Source of the DNA: Pseudomonadota bacterium
Lineage (GTDB): Bacteria > Desulfobacterota > Binatia > UBA12015
Reading direction: 5' to 3'
DNA: 50,057 bases
NCBI GenBank assembly: GCA_005777805.1
Contig: SXLG01000163.1
Location: 1-50,057 of the forward strand
Position 1 is the first letter of the stretch; every line of letters starts with the position of its first letter. Made by a program: the position numbers and the translations under genes. The notes under the pieces were generated by a model. That model was not told the origin of the DNA. It ran no database searches and saw only the letters and a list, made by a program, of their open reading frames with translations. Of the stretch, positions 8,537-17,346 are shown piece by piece.

Positions 8537-9849
8537 ACGGTGCCGGCGCGGCGGGCGAGGGCGTCTCTCGCGTCGTGACCGACGCGACCGAGTCCACCGT
8601 GCCGCAGCACCATGCCGCTGGTGCGACCGAGCCGGCTCTCGCTGCAGAGGGTCTCGGCAAGTTCTACGGCTCGGCCGTGCGGCGGGTCCGGCCCCTTCTC
8701 CGCGCGCTTTGCTTGCCCGGCGAGGTCGAACGGAGCGGCGGGCACTGGGCCTTGCGTGGGGTGGACTTCGCGCTGGCCCGTGGCCAGTCGCTCGGCGTGA
8801 TCGGGCGCAACGGCGCGGGCAAGTCGACCTTGCTGCGGCTGCTCGCCGGTACCGCTCGCCCCACGGAAGGGCGGGTGCGGCGCGGTTCCCCTCCCGGCTG
8901 CCTGCTCGATCTCGGGGTCGGTTTCGATCTGCTCGAATCGGGCCGCCAGAACGCCCTCTCGATGTTGGCCCTCACCTGCCCGGGCGGACGTCGCGAGGCG
9001 CTGGCGCGGCTTGCCGAGGTTGCCGAGTTCGCCGGTCTTGGCGCGGATCTCGATCGTCCCGTCCGGGCCTATTCGGACGGCATGCGCTTGCGGCTCGCCT
9101 TTGCCACCGCGATCGCCCATCGTCCTGCGGTGCTGGTGACCGACGAGGTGCTGGTCGTGGGTGACGGCGCTTTCCAGCGCCGGTGCGAGCGCTGGCTTGA
9201 GGATTTTCTAGGTGGCGGTGGCACGCTGGTCCTGTGCTCACACGATCTGGTGCAGATCCGCCGTCTCTGCGCCGCGGGGATCTGGATCGACGGAGGTCAG
9301 GTGCGCGCCGCCGGGCCGGTCGCCGGTGTGATCGGCGCCTATCGCGAGTCGATCGCCTCGGGCCGGGACACTGCCGGAGCCGTGCACGTTGGCGGCGTCT
9401 CGGTCGGCTTCGCCTTCGAAGTGGTAAGCCTCGCCTTGACCGATGACGACGGTCGCGAGGTGTCGGAGATCCCGGCGGGAGGCAGCTTCGTCGCCGAAAT
9501 CGAGTTGGCTGCCGAGGCGGGCGAACCGAACGTCTTCGTCGGCATCACCACCGCCGATCTGACCCCGGTCTATGGTGTCGCCAGCGACATGGATGCCGCC
9601 CGCGCGCGGAATATCGGGCCGGGGCGCTGGCGCTTCCGCCTGCGCTTCGACGAACTTGCTCTCGAAGCGGGGACGTATCGATTGCGCGCCCACGCCCTCG
9701 ACGAGACCGGGACGCGGCTCTATGACACCGTCGAGCGTAGGTTCGATGTGACGGCCCGCGGCGGCATGACGGCGGCTACGGGCGGCGCTTTCAGCGAGCT
9801 GCGCGGGCGCTGGATCGCCGAACCTGCCATGGCGATGCCCGAGTCGTGA
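8533..9849 (+). CDS. ABC transporter ATPase for polysaccharide export, Wzt-like (orphan copy)
   Basis: A 438-residue cytoplasmic ATPase. It has an unusual N-terminal extension of about 35 residues. Walker A GRNGAGKST lies at 91-99, and the Q-loop region LLDLGVGFDLLESGRQN is of the Wzt/TagH type. The signature is AYSDGMRLRLAFA, where close relatives have YSSGM, so one Ser is Asp here. Walker B is VLVTDEVLVVGD, and the H-loop is CSHD. A beta-rich C-terminal domain (about 290-420) matches Wzt substrate-binding domains that recognise the polysaccharide end. No permease gene adjoins it; the only one in the window is at 28288, next to a second ATPase. It overlaps its neighbours on both sides by four bases. 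Confidence 0.88.
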   Translation: MNGAGAAGEGVSRVVTDATESTVPQHHAAGATEPALAAEGLGKFYGSAVRRVRPLLRALCLPGEVERSGGHWALRGVDFALARGQSLGVIGRNGAGKSTLLRLLAGTARPTEGRVRRGSPPGCLLDLGVGFDLLESGRQNALSMLALTCPGGRREALARLAEVAEFAGLGADLDRPVRAYSDGMRLRLAFATAIAHRPAVLVTDEVLVVGDGAFQRRCERWLEDFLGGGGTLVLCSHDLVQIRRLCAAGIWIDGGQVRAAGPVAGVIGAYRESIASGRDTAGAVHVGGVSVGFAFEVVSLALTDDDGREVSEIPAGGSFVAEIELAAEAGEPNVFVGITTADLTPVYGVASDMDAARARNIGPGRWRFRLRFDELALEAGTYRLRAHALDETGTRLYDTVERRFDVTARGGMTAATGGAFSELRGRWIAEPAMAMPES

Positions 9850-11183
9850 GCCTCGCGGAAGGCATGATCGCCGTGGTGGTCGCTCTGGGCGCGGCGCTCG
9901 GGCGCTACCGGCCGGGTGCTGCCCTGGCAGTGGTGGTGGTGGCAGCACCGCTCCGGTTGCCGGTGTTCGCCTCGGCCGAGCTTGCGACGCTGCTGCTGCT
10001 TGGTGTCGCCGCGGCCCGCTGCGGCGACCTCTGGCGCGTGCTTCGCAGTGAGCCCGCGACCGCACTCGCCATGGTGGCCTTCCTTGGCTGGATCGCGGCG
10101 TCGGCGCTGTGGGCGCGGCAGAGTCTCTTCGTGCCGGCACTGCTCGGCAAGTGGGGCGCGGTGGCGCTTCTGTGTTGGTTGGTCGCGTCGCTTGACGAGG
10201 CCGATGGCTGGACGCCGAGCTTTGTCGTGCTGATCGCTGTCGTCGCTATCGCACCGTCCTCGCTCTGGGCTCTGGGCGAGCGGCTCGGCGTGGTCGTGCC
10301 GCTCGGCGATCCGGTCGTGCTGGGCAACCGCCTGATCACGCTCGAAGGTGTGACCCGCGGCCGGGCGCTGTTTTGGCATCCGAACCGGCTCGCGGAGTTC
10401 GTCGAAGGGTTCGGCCTGCTCCTTGTCGTCACGGCCACACTTGGCGTGCGGCGGGGCCTGTCCAGCGCAGGCTTCTTGTTGGCCGCGCTGGGGGTCTGGG
10501 CAACGGGCTCGACGGCGGGGATGGCGGTGCTCTACGGTGGAGCGATCCTCGGCGCGGCGTTCTGCCTTCTGCCACGGCGGGCGCGGCGACTTGCCCTCGA
10601 TGGCGATGCGGCACGATCGACAGCTCCTCGCCTTGCCACGCCAGGTCCCCGGGCGTGGCGATCCGCCCTCGTCGGCGCTGCGGTGGCGGCCGCTGCCGCA
10701 GCCGCGATCGCGATCTACTTCTTCCGCGCTCACGGGGGCGTTGGCAGTCGCTGGATCGTGTTTGCGTTCGCCTGGAATCTCATCCGCGACAATCCCTGGC
10801 TGGGCATCGGGGCGGGCAACTGGGCGCTCGCGGTTGGCGGTGCCGCGGCGGGCGTGAGCCGTTTCTGGTTCCGCAGCCACGCGCACTCGCTCCCCCTTCA
10901 TGTGCTTGCCGAACTCGGTGGGCCGGGGCTGGTGCTCTGCGGGGCGTTCTTTGCCACGCCCCTCTGGCGCGCGGCCCGCAGCGTGCGACTAGCGCCCAAA
11001 GCCTGGGCGGCGATCGGCAAGGGCGCGATGCTCGGCGTGAGCGGTCTCCTGGCGCATGACCTGGTGCATTATTTCCTGCGCGATGCGGTCGATGCCATCG
11101 CTCCCGGAACACTGCTCGGCCTCTGCCTGTTGGCGAGCCGCACGGCGCACGTCGGCAGCTCGCCGGCGCCCGAGAGGGGATGA
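9846..11183 (+). CDS. O-antigen ligase / polymerase-like membrane protein (Wzy_C family)
   Basis: A 445-residue polytopic membrane protein with about ten to twelve hydrophobic segments. The GTG start at 9846 overlaps the upstream stop. The best family mark is in the second half. NPWLGIGAGNW is followed by a loop holding RSHAHSLPLHVLAELGGPG, the His-rich signature loop of the O-antigen ligase/Wzy_C superfamily. Such enzymes join or polymerise undecaprenyl-linked glycans on the periplasmic face. The gene sits between a Wzt-like ATPase and glycosyltransferases, consistent with surface-polysaccharide assembly. Ligase (WaaL) and polymerase (Wzy) roles cannot be separated from sequence. Confidence 0.8.
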   Translation: MSLAEGMIAVVVALGAALGRYRPGAALAVVVVAAPLRLPVFASAELATLLLLGVAAARCGDLWRVLRSEPATALAMVAFLGWIAASALWARQSLFVPALLGKWGAVALLCWLVASLDEADGWTPSFVVLIAVVAIAPSSLWALGERLGVVVPLGDPVVLGNRLITLEGVTRGRALFWHPNRLAEFVEGFGLLLVVTATLGVRRGLSSAGFLLAALGVWATGSTAGMAVLYGGAILGAAFCLLPRRARRLALDGDAARSTAPRLATPGPRAWRSALVGAAVAAAAAAAIAIYFFRAHGGVGSRWIVFAFAWNLIRDNPWLGIGAGNWALAVGGAAAGVSRFWFRSHAHSLPLHVLAELGGPGLVLCGAFFATPLWRAARSVRLAPKAWAAIGKGAMLGVSGLLAHDLVHYFLRDAVDAIAPGTLLGLCLLASRTAHVGSSPAPERG

Positions 11184-11425
11184 TGACGGGAACCGTGCCG
11201 GGCGTCCCGGCGGCGACGACGATGGCACTGGCGCCGGACAGGGGGTTCCTCGCGCGGCCCGCGGCGCCGCGGACCGCGCTGCGGAGAGCAGTTGCGAAGA
11301 ACAGAGGGCTCTCTGCGGGGACTGCGGTGACGAGGACCGCACCAGCGATGGCGCTCGCGTCTGACGTTTGGTTCGACGCGCGGACCACGCCGGGAGCGGC
11401 GGTGGCGTCGGGGAGCTGTGCTTGA
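11180..11425 (+). other. Gap-filling short ORF (81 codons), doubtful gene
   Basis: The ATG overlaps the upstream stop (ATGATG) and the TGA overlaps the downstream TTG start. The frame thus exactly bridges the 238-base gap. The product is low-complexity Ala/Thr/Arg with no recognisable domain. An imperfect internal repeat encodes TMALAPDR and AMALASDV. It may only serve translational coupling. Confidence 0.25.
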
Positions 11426-13620
11426 GGATCCTCGTCCTGGTACATGGGTTTCCGCCGCAGGAGCAGGGTGGCGTCGAGAGGGTTGCCTTCGAGCAAGCCC
11501 GCGAGCTCGTCGCCCGGGGCCATGCGGTGCAGGTCTTCGCGCGCGCGAGCCGACCGGGCGGGCCGGGCGAGGGTGGAGCGACCTCTGACGACGAGATTGA
11601 CGGCGTGCCGGTGCGCCGCGTGGTTCACGATCCGCCCGCTGTCGCGTGCTTCACCGACACCTGGCGCTCTCCAGTGCTTGACGTCGCATTCGCTGCTGCA
11701 CTTGATGAGTTCCGGCCGGACGTGGTCCATGTCCAGCACCTGGTTGCGCTCTCGACACGCCTGCTCGACGCTTGCCGCAGGCGCGGCCTGCCGTGGGTCA
11801 TCTCGCTGCACGATTTCTTCTTTCTCTGTCACCGGACATTCCTGATCGACGACACGGGTCGCCGCTGCGCGGGGCCCGAGGCCGGCTTGCGCTGCGGGCC
11901 GTGCCTCAAGGAGCTCGGCGCCACGCCCGACGAGGCTCGCCTTCGCTTCGAAGAGATGGCGCAGCTCCTCGCCGAGGCAGCCCGGGTGACCGCGCCCTCG
12001 CATGCCCACGCGCGTCATTTCGAGTCCGAGCTGCCTTTCCTCGCGGGCCGGATCGAGATCGTGCCGCCGGGCCTCAGCCCGCCCGGCCGGCGGGTGAAGC
12101 CGCAGCAACCATCGGAAACACCGCTCGAACTCCTCTACGCGGGGCCGATTCTCCCGCACAAGGGCATCGATGTCCTGATCGAGGCCCTCGGGCGGGTCGC
12201 GCCCGGGCGCGTTGCCCTCGAGGTGCGCGGCGGCGCGGTGGCGCAATTTGAGAAGTTTGCAGCTCATCTGCGTCAGGCAGCGGCCGGGCTCGAGGTGCGC
12301 TGGCGGCCGGGCTTCGTGCCCGGCGAAATCGACGAGGTATTTGCTCGGGCTGACGCGCTTGTGCTGCCCTCGCGCTGCGACGAGTCGTGGTCGCGCATCG
12401 CGCGCGAGGCGCGACATGCCGGACTTGCGGTCGTTGCCCCGGCGACGGGTGGCCCCGCCGAGGGCTTGTGCGACGGGGTCGATGCCCTGCTGGTCGCGCC
12501 AGACGACGCCGTAGCTCTGGCGACGGCGATCGAGCGCCTGGCCACTGACCGTGGTCTCCTCACGCGCCTCCAGGACGCAGCGCCACCCAAGGTCACGAGC
12601 CTGGCCGAGGCGGCTGCTGCTGTAGAGGCGATCCTCGAGCGCGCGCTGGTGCGACCGAATCGGCGCGCGCGAGTCACCGTGGCTTATGTTGTAAAGAATG
12701 GGTTACCCGAGCTCGCCGATTCGTTGGCGGCGGTCCGTGCGCAGCAGGGAGATTTTGACCTGGTCGAGATCCTGGCCATCGACTCGGGATCGAGCGACGG
12801 CTCGCGCGCGGTACTCGAGCGCGCCGGCGTGCGCGTCATCGACATCCCTCCGGAGAGCTTCGGCCACGGTGCGACCCGCAATCTCGCGGCGCGGACCGCT
12901 ACCGGCGAGCTGATCGCTTTCCTGACCCAGGACGCGACGCCGCTCGGCGTGCGCTGGCTCGAGCCGCTGGTGGCGGCACTGGCCGAGGATCCGCTGCTCG
13001 CCGGGGTCTGGAGTCGGCACGTGCCGCGGCAAGGCTGTCATCCGATGGAGAGGCGTGCGCTCGCGACCTTCCCGCCGTTTGCGAGCGAGGGGCCGTGGAT
13101 CGCCCAGGCGCGCGGCAACCCGGCCTACGCCGAGCACCCCGAGCAGCATTGGTGGTTCTCGAATAATGCCTGCTTGATTCGGCGCCAGGTCCTCGAGCAA
13201 AAGCCTTTCCCCGAGGTTTGGTTCGGTGAAGACCAGGCCTGGGCTCGGGCCGTGCTCGAAGTGGGCTGGCGCACTCGGCTCGTCGCGGCCTCGGTGGTCG
13301 AGCACTCGCATGGCTATCGGGCGGGCGAGAACCTGCGGCGGCATTTCGATCACGCGCGCGCGATGCGGGACATCTTCGGCTGGCGCGACACGGCCGGGCT
13401 GGGCGAGTGCATCCGCGGGGCGCTGCGCGAGACCGGCGCGGACTGTCGCTGGATCCGTGCGCACGAGGGGCGGGCGGCAGTCCTCCGCTGGGCCCCGCGT
13501 GCGCTGAGCTATCAGGCAGCAGCCTGGGCCGGGCGCTGGCTCGCGGCCCAGGAACGCCGGCTGCCGGCGCGACTGCGGCGCGGCCTCTCGCTGCACGAGA
13601 GCCGTCTGGTCGCGCGCTGA
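11422..13620 (+). CDS. Fused glycosyltransferase: GT4 domain plus GT2 (rhamnosyltransferase-like) domain
   Basis: A 732-residue two-enzyme fusion. I chose the TTG at 11422 because GGGAG lies six bases upstream and the protein then begins with the GT4 first strand LRILVLVHGFPPQEQGGVER. Domain 1 (about 1-415) is a GT-B GT4 enzyme with GPILPHKGIDVLIEAL, and a C-terminal ADALVLPSRCDESWSRIAREA region corresponding to the donor-site E-x7-E. Domain 2 (about 420-690) is GT2-like, with VKNGLPELADSLAAV and IDSGSSDGS. Its ESFGHGATRN and FLTQDATP segments are typical of rhamnosyltransferases of the RfbF/WbbL kind. The fusion would let one protein add two successive sugars to a lipid-linked glycan in the cytoplasm. 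Neighbours are the ligase-like gene and a related but degenerate protein. Confidence 0.88.
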   Translation: MRILVLVHGFPPQEQGGVERVAFEQARELVARGHAVQVFARASRPGGPGEGGATSDDEIDGVPVRRVVHDPPAVACFTDTWRSPVLDVAFAAALDEFRPDVVHVQHLVALSTRLLDACRRRGLPWVISLHDFFFLCHRTFLIDDTGRRCAGPEAGLRCGPCLKELGATPDEARLRFEEMAQLLAEAARVTAPSHAHARHFESELPFLAGRIEIVPPGLSPPGRRVKPQQPSETPLELLYAGPILPHKGIDVLIEALGRVAPGRVALEVRGGAVAQFEKFAAHLRQAAAGLEVRWRPGFVPGEIDEVFARADALVLPSRCDESWSRIAREARHAGLAVVAPATGGPAEGLCDGVDALLVAPDDAVALATAIERLATDRGLLTRLQDAAPPKVTSLAEAAAAVEAILERALVRPNRRARVTVAYVVKNGLPELADSLAAVRAQQGDFDLVEILAIDSGSSDGSRAVLERAGVRVIDIPPESFGHGATRNLAARTATGELIAFLTQDATPLGVRWLEPLVAALAEDPLLAGVWSRHVPRQGCHPMERRALATFPPFASEGPWIAQARGNPAYAEHPEQHWWFSNNACLIRRQVLEQKPFPEVWFGEDQAWARAVLEVGWRTRLVAASVVEHSHGYRAGENLRRHFDHARAMRDIFGWRDTAGLGECIRGALRETGADCRWIRAHEGRAAVLRWAPRALSYQAAAWAGRWLAAQERRLPARLRRGLSLHESRLVAR

Positions 13621-13688
13621 TGGATCGCGTCCGGCAGCCCGGTTTCGTTTCGCAGAGGGGCCGGGGCGCGCTAGGTGGCGAGCCATGA
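13620..13688 (+). other. Gap-filling mini-ORF (22 codons), doubtful gene
   Basis: Its ATG shares one base with the stop of the glycosyltransferase fusion (TGATG) and its TGA overlaps the ATG of the next gene at 13685 (ATGA). No recognisable product. Confidence 0.15.
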
Positions 13689-14932
13689 GACGGGGATGGC
13701 TCGGGCGAGCGATCGCTCTCGTGCGGCGGCGGCGAATCACCGCCGCTCCCGTGCAGGCCTCGACCGAGCTCCAGCCCACGGCCGGCCCGCGGCCCATCGG
13801 CTGGTGGTTCGTCGGCTCGACGATGGGGATCGCTCCCCTGCGCGCTGCGCTCGAGGGGCCGGGGGCAGCCGCGCGCGTGATCGCGATCGATGGGGCCGAC
13901 CCGGAGCCGCCGACCCCTCCCGCCGACTTGCGGCGACTCAAGCGCGAGATCGAGGGGTTCAGCGGCCGGGTCGTGCTCGTTGCGAACCGACCTGCATCGC
14001 TCGCCGTCGCGCTGGCGACGCACGCCCGAGCCCGCGGCGCGCGTCTTGTCTACCAAAAGACCGAAGCGTGGGAGACCCGTGGCAGCGCCCGTCTCGAACT
14101 CGAGGAGGACACGCTGGCGGGGCTTGCCGACCATCTGATCGCCGATGACGTCGCGCTCGGCCGTCTCTTGCGCAGTCGTGCGCGTGGGACCGGGCTGGTT
14201 CACGTCGCCACGGCCGATGCCGAGCGGGCGACGTTGCTGGCGAGCCTCGCCGCGCGACCGTCGTTGACGCTGCTGCTCGCGCCGGTCGAGCCGGGAGCGC
14301 AGCTCGATGCCGCGATCGCAGCACTGCTGAAGCACCGGGGTGAGCTGGCGTATGGCCTCGCCATCGTGCTGCCCGGAGCGGCCGGCGAGGACGTCGAGCA
14401 ACACCTCGAGGAGCAGGGTGGTGCTGCCCTGCGCGTGCTGCGCAGCGGGGCCACGAGCCGAGCCGCGGCCCAGGCCCTGGCGCAGCGGGCGACGGGGGGC
14501 GAGATCGTTGGCGTCCTCTCGCCCGAGCAACGCCCGTGTCGTGACGACTGGTGTGCTGCGGCGGTGGCGCTCCTGCTCGAGCGGGGCGAGGTGGGCGCGG
14601 TTGCCTTGATTGACGAGTCGCCCAACGCGACTGAGTGCGACCTGGAGGTTCTGCCGGCCAGCGGCTTCCTGGTGCGGCGAGATGTGCTCGCCGCGGCTCA
14701 GGGGTTCGCCGAGGATCTGCCCGAACATGCCGAGGTCGCCCTTTCGCTGCGCATCCGTCAGCTCGGTTTTGGATTGATCGGGCTGCCGGCTCGCGGTCTT
14801 CTCGACGGGGCTCTGGGTAAGCCAGTCTGCGCGCCGGCGCTCTTGCAGCGCATCGCGCGCCGCGCGGGGGTGGCGCTCGGCCAGCGGCCCGCGACCGGCC
14901 CCCAGAGCCGCGGGATGCAGCCCCAGCCGTGA
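13685..14932 (+). CDS. Divergent glycosyltransferase-like protein of the polysaccharide operon
   Basis: A 415-residue protein with a basic N-terminus (MRRGWLGRAIALVRRRR), perhaps membrane-associating. The first half alternates strands and helices like a Rossmann-type GT-B half domain (IGWWFVGSTMGIAPLRAAL, VVLVANRP, LADHLIADD). The second half resembles the acceptor half of a GT2 enzyme. It has SGFLVRRDVLAAAQGFAED, then AEVALSLRIRQLGFGLIGLP, which parallels the SG-x-LL-RR-x-x-F and ED-x-D-L-x-x-R blocks of GT2 proteins. The usual DXD and ED acidic pairs are not clear, so it may be a degenerate or accessory enzyme. The layout echoes the preceding GT4-GT2 fusion, so it may be a decayed relative (inference). 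Confidence 0.5.
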   Translation: MRRGWLGRAIALVRRRRITAAPVQASTELQPTAGPRPIGWWFVGSTMGIAPLRAALEGPGAAARVIAIDGADPEPPTPPADLRRLKREIEGFSGRVVLVANRPASLAVALATHARARGARLVYQKTEAWETRGSARLELEEDTLAGLADHLIADDVALGRLLRSRARGTGLVHVATADAERATLLASLAARPSLTLLLAPVEPGAQLDAAIAALLKHRGELAYGLAIVLPGAAGEDVEQHLEEQGGAALRVLRSGATSRAAAQALAQRATGGEIVGVLSPEQRPCRDDWCAAAVALLLERGEVGAVALIDESPNATECDLEVLPASGFLVRRDVLAAAQGFAEDLPEHAEVALSLRIRQLGFGLIGLPARGLLDGALGKPVCAPALLQRIARRAGVALGQRPATGPQSRGMQPQP

Positions 14933-15159
14933 AGTCCCCCGAGCGCAGCCACGGTACGCCTTCCCCAGCCGGCGTGCCGACGACATCACCGGGCGAGGTC
15001 GCGCTCGCGGGTCGTGCGAGCCCTCTGGGTGCTCCCGTCGGCGCAGCCAGGACCTCGCACGGCGCTGCGCGATCACGTCCGAGACCGGGGCCATGCCGGT
15101 TACGAACGTCGTCGCGCCGACGATCCCAGGGGGCGCTGCGCTGGCAACGGATGCCATGA
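14929..15159 (+). other. Gap-filling short ORF (76 codons), doubtful gene
   Basis: GTG overlaps the upstream stop (GTGA). The TGA at 15157-15159 overlaps an ATG at 15156 that is in frame with the sulfatase-family gene. The product is Pro/Arg/Ser-rich with no domain. Same arrangement as 11180-11425, 20446-20652 and 25509-25712. Confidence 0.2.
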
Positions 15160-17024
15160 CGCCCGCCCTTCCCGCTCCCGCCCCAGCGCACCCGACAGGT
15201 GCCAAGACGATCCCGCCACGGGGCGCAGCGCTGGCGCGTCTGACGGCGGCCGTGCTCGTGGCGTTGGGGGTCGGCCTGGTGCTGCCCACGCCTCTCCATG
15301 TTCGCCGGGAAGCAATCCTCGTCGATGCGTTCCTCGTGCCAACCCGCGAGGTGGAGATCGCCGACGAGAGCCGTCCCGTGGCCCGTGCGGACGTGGTCGA
15401 GGCGACGCGGGGGAGCGCCCGCGTCCGGACCGGCTCGTTCATCGTGCCGGCGCGGGCGAGGCTCGAAGCCTGGGCCGGTCTGGCCCGGGCGGCTGCCGGC
15501 GAGGTCCTTGCAGAATTGACGGTCTGGGCCGAGGGTCGGCGGCTCGCCGGCCGGCGGGTTCGCCTTGCCCCGGGCGTTGCATCCGCGCCGCGCTGGATCG
15601 ACCTTGAACTAGACCTTGACGGGCTCGCTGGCCGGCGAGTCGAGATCGAGGTGGTCCTCGCGGCACCCGGACTCGCGGCCGAAGCCATCGCGCCGGGTGC
15701 CCCTCGATTCATTGAGCGACGGCCGCTGCCGGCGCGGGCGCGCAACGTGATCCTGGTGTCACTCGACACCCTGCGGGCCGACCGCCTCGGCAGCTACGGC
15801 CACACCCGCGCGACCAGCCCGCGTCTGGACGCGCTGGCGCGTGCTGGCGGGCGCGCCGCGGTGGCGCTGGCCCATGCGACCTCGACCCCGCCCTCGCACA
15901 TGAGCATGCTCACCGGCACCTTGCCCTGCCGCCACGGCGTGTTCGGCATTCACGTCGACGATGATCTGCCCGCGGACATCGACACCTTGGCCGGCCTTCT
16001 GTCGCGCCACGGCTGGACGACTGCCGCGGTAACCGAGGACGCTTTCGTCGGCGCGCCCTTCGGCTTCGCGCGCGGCTTCGACCGCTATCGCGAATTCAAG
16101 CAGCCGGTGGCGGCCGGCAACGCGGTCTCGCCGGGCATCAACACGCCCACCGGCTACGGGCCGCGCACGTTTCACGCCGCGCGGCACTGGCTCGAGGACA
16201 ATGGCGAACGCCTCTTCTTCCTCTTCGTCCACACCTACCAGATGCATGGGCCGCGCCGGCCGGAGGCGCCGTGGCGGGATCTTTTCCCTTCTTCGCTCGC
16301 GCCGGGGCAGACGGACCGTTCGCCCGAGTTCCACGATCTCGGCCGTTACGACGGGCTGGTGCGCCAGGTCGACAGCCTCGTCGGTGGCCTGCTTGACACC
16401 CTCGACGACCAAGAGCTTGCTCGCGAGACGATTGTGGTCGTGACCTCGGACCATGGCGAGTCCTTCTTCGAGCACGGCACCGCCGGGCACGGTCATTTCG
16501 TCTGGGAGGAGGAGACACGCGTGCCGCTGCTGCTCTACGCGCCGGGGCTGGTGTCGCCGCGTGTGGTGGCGGAACCGGTGGGGCTCGCCGATCTCGTGCC
16601 CACCTTGCTCGATCTGGTCGGCCTGCCAATCCCTGCGGGCCTGGATGGGCAGAGCTTTGCCGGGGCGCTCGAGCGCGGCACGCCGTTGCCGCTGGATCGT
16701 GCGATTTACTCTGAGCCCACGCCCGGTGCTGTCCGCGCGGTACGCGACGCGCGCTGGAAAATTATGCGCGACGCGAAGTCGGGGGTGGACACGGTCTTCG
16801 ACCTGGTGGCCGACCCGGGCGAGCAGCGCGGCGCGACGTTTGCCGCCGTGCCCGATGCCGCTCGCGCCGAGCGGGCGCGTCTCGACCGATTGCGCCTGGC
16901 GCTCGATACGCACGAGGCCGCTTGCCTCGAGCGGCGGGCGCGTTCCGAGCGGGAGCGGCGCGGCGACCGACAACTCGACACGGCGCGCACGGAGAAGCTG
17001 CGCGCTCTAGGCTATGTGCCTTGA
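15156..17024 (+). CDS. Membrane-anchored sulfatase / alkaline phosphatase superfamily hydrolase or transferase
   Basis: About 622 residues from the ATG at 15156, or 643 from the in-frame ATG at 15093; the true start is uncertain. A Pro/Ala-rich head precedes one membrane helix (LTAAVLVALGVGLVL). A beta domain of about 150 residues comes next. The catalytic domain begins NVILVSLDTLRADRLGSYG, with the metal-binding Asp. The nucleophile segment is TSTPPSHMSMLTG. Its Thr replaces the Cys/Ser of formylglycine sulfatases, as in phosphotransferase-like members. Further metal ligands are seen in VVTSDHGESFFEHG and GHGHFVWEEETRVPLL. It may modify an envelope glycan or lipid. It is the last gene of the first polysaccharide block. 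Confidence 0.8.
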   Translation: MTPALPAPAPAHPTGAKTIPPRGAALARLTAAVLVALGVGLVLPTPLHVRREAILVDAFLVPTREVEIADESRPVARADVVEATRGSARVRTGSFIVPARARLEAWAGLARAAAGEVLAELTVWAEGRRLAGRRVRLAPGVASAPRWIDLELDLDGLAGRRVEIEVVLAAPGLAAEAIAPGAPRFIERRPLPARARNVILVSLDTLRADRLGSYGHTRATSPRLDALARAGGRAAVALAHATSTPPSHMSMLTGTLPCRHGVFGIHVDDDLPADIDTLAGLLSRHGWTTAAVTEDAFVGAPFGFARGFDRYREFKQPVAAGNAVSPGINTPTGYGPRTFHAARHWLEDNGERLFFLFVHTYQMHGPRRPEAPWRDLFPSSLAPGQTDRSPEFHDLGRYDGLVRQVDSLVGGLLDTLDDQELARETIVVVTSDHGESFFEHGTAGHGHFVWEEETRVPLLLYAPGLVSPRVVAEPVGLADLVPTLLDLVGLPIPAGLDGQSFAGALERGTPLPLDRAIYSEPTPGAVRAVRDARWKIMRDAKSGVDTVFDLVADPGEQRGATFAAVPDAARAERARLDRLRLALDTHEAACLERRARSERERRGDRQLDTARTEKLRALGYVP

Positions 17025-17077
17025 GGCCGAGCGGCCCTGAGGGGGATAGAATCTTTCTTTGATTCGTGGTTCAAAAA

Positions 17078-17114
17078 AAGGAGGTGATGGGCATCTCGGT
17101 GCCGTCCCTCCTCC
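17078..17114 (+). promoter_or_regulatory. Strong Shine-Dalgarno motif able to pair with a nearby CCTCC
   Basis: AAGGAGGTGAT at 17078-17088 matches the 16S 3' tail almost fully. CCCTCC at 17106-17111 can pair with GGAGG, and inside this GGCA/TGCC closes a loop. The Shine-Dalgarno could therefore be hidden in a hairpin. No good start codon sits at the ideal distance, so a translated leader is uncertain. Confidence 0.3.
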
Positions 17115-17233
17115 GCCGCGATTTCCTCACGGGCGCTGAGCCACGCCCGGGCGATTGCCGCCGCGGCGTTCCCGCATTGGTCGGGGAGACCCCGGCTCGG
17201 CACGCGCAGGCTGGTGGCGCGCGGGGATCGCTC

Positions 17234-17346
17234 GCGGGAGCTGACCCCCTGCCGGGACCATGACAGATTCGCATGTCATCCCAGACCGGGAACGGCGCGA
17301 GGCTGCGGGAGCTGTCCGGCTGCCGGGACTATGGCAGATTCGCTGG
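17234..17346. repeat. Imperfect direct repeat, two copies about 71 bp apart
   Basis: GCGGGAGCTG at 17234 recurs at 17305. In each copy it is followed by a variable five bases, then CTGCCGGGAC, a short variable part and CAGATTCGC. About 42 bases align with roughly six mismatches. A 71-base period is not a multiple of three, so this is a non-coding repeat. Confidence 0.6.

Noticed and set aside
12899..15769. 956-codon open frame on the minus strand
   Set aside because: It lies opposite strong plus-strand genes with recognisable domains. Its product is Arg/Ala/Pro-rich without motifs, a shadow of GC-rich codon use.
17070..17095. Minus-strand ATCACCTCCTTT resembling the 3' end of 16S rRNA
   Set aside because: Only about twelve bases match; the sequence that would be the rest of 16S is gspF coding DNA. 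It is read better as a Shine-Dalgarno on the plus strand.
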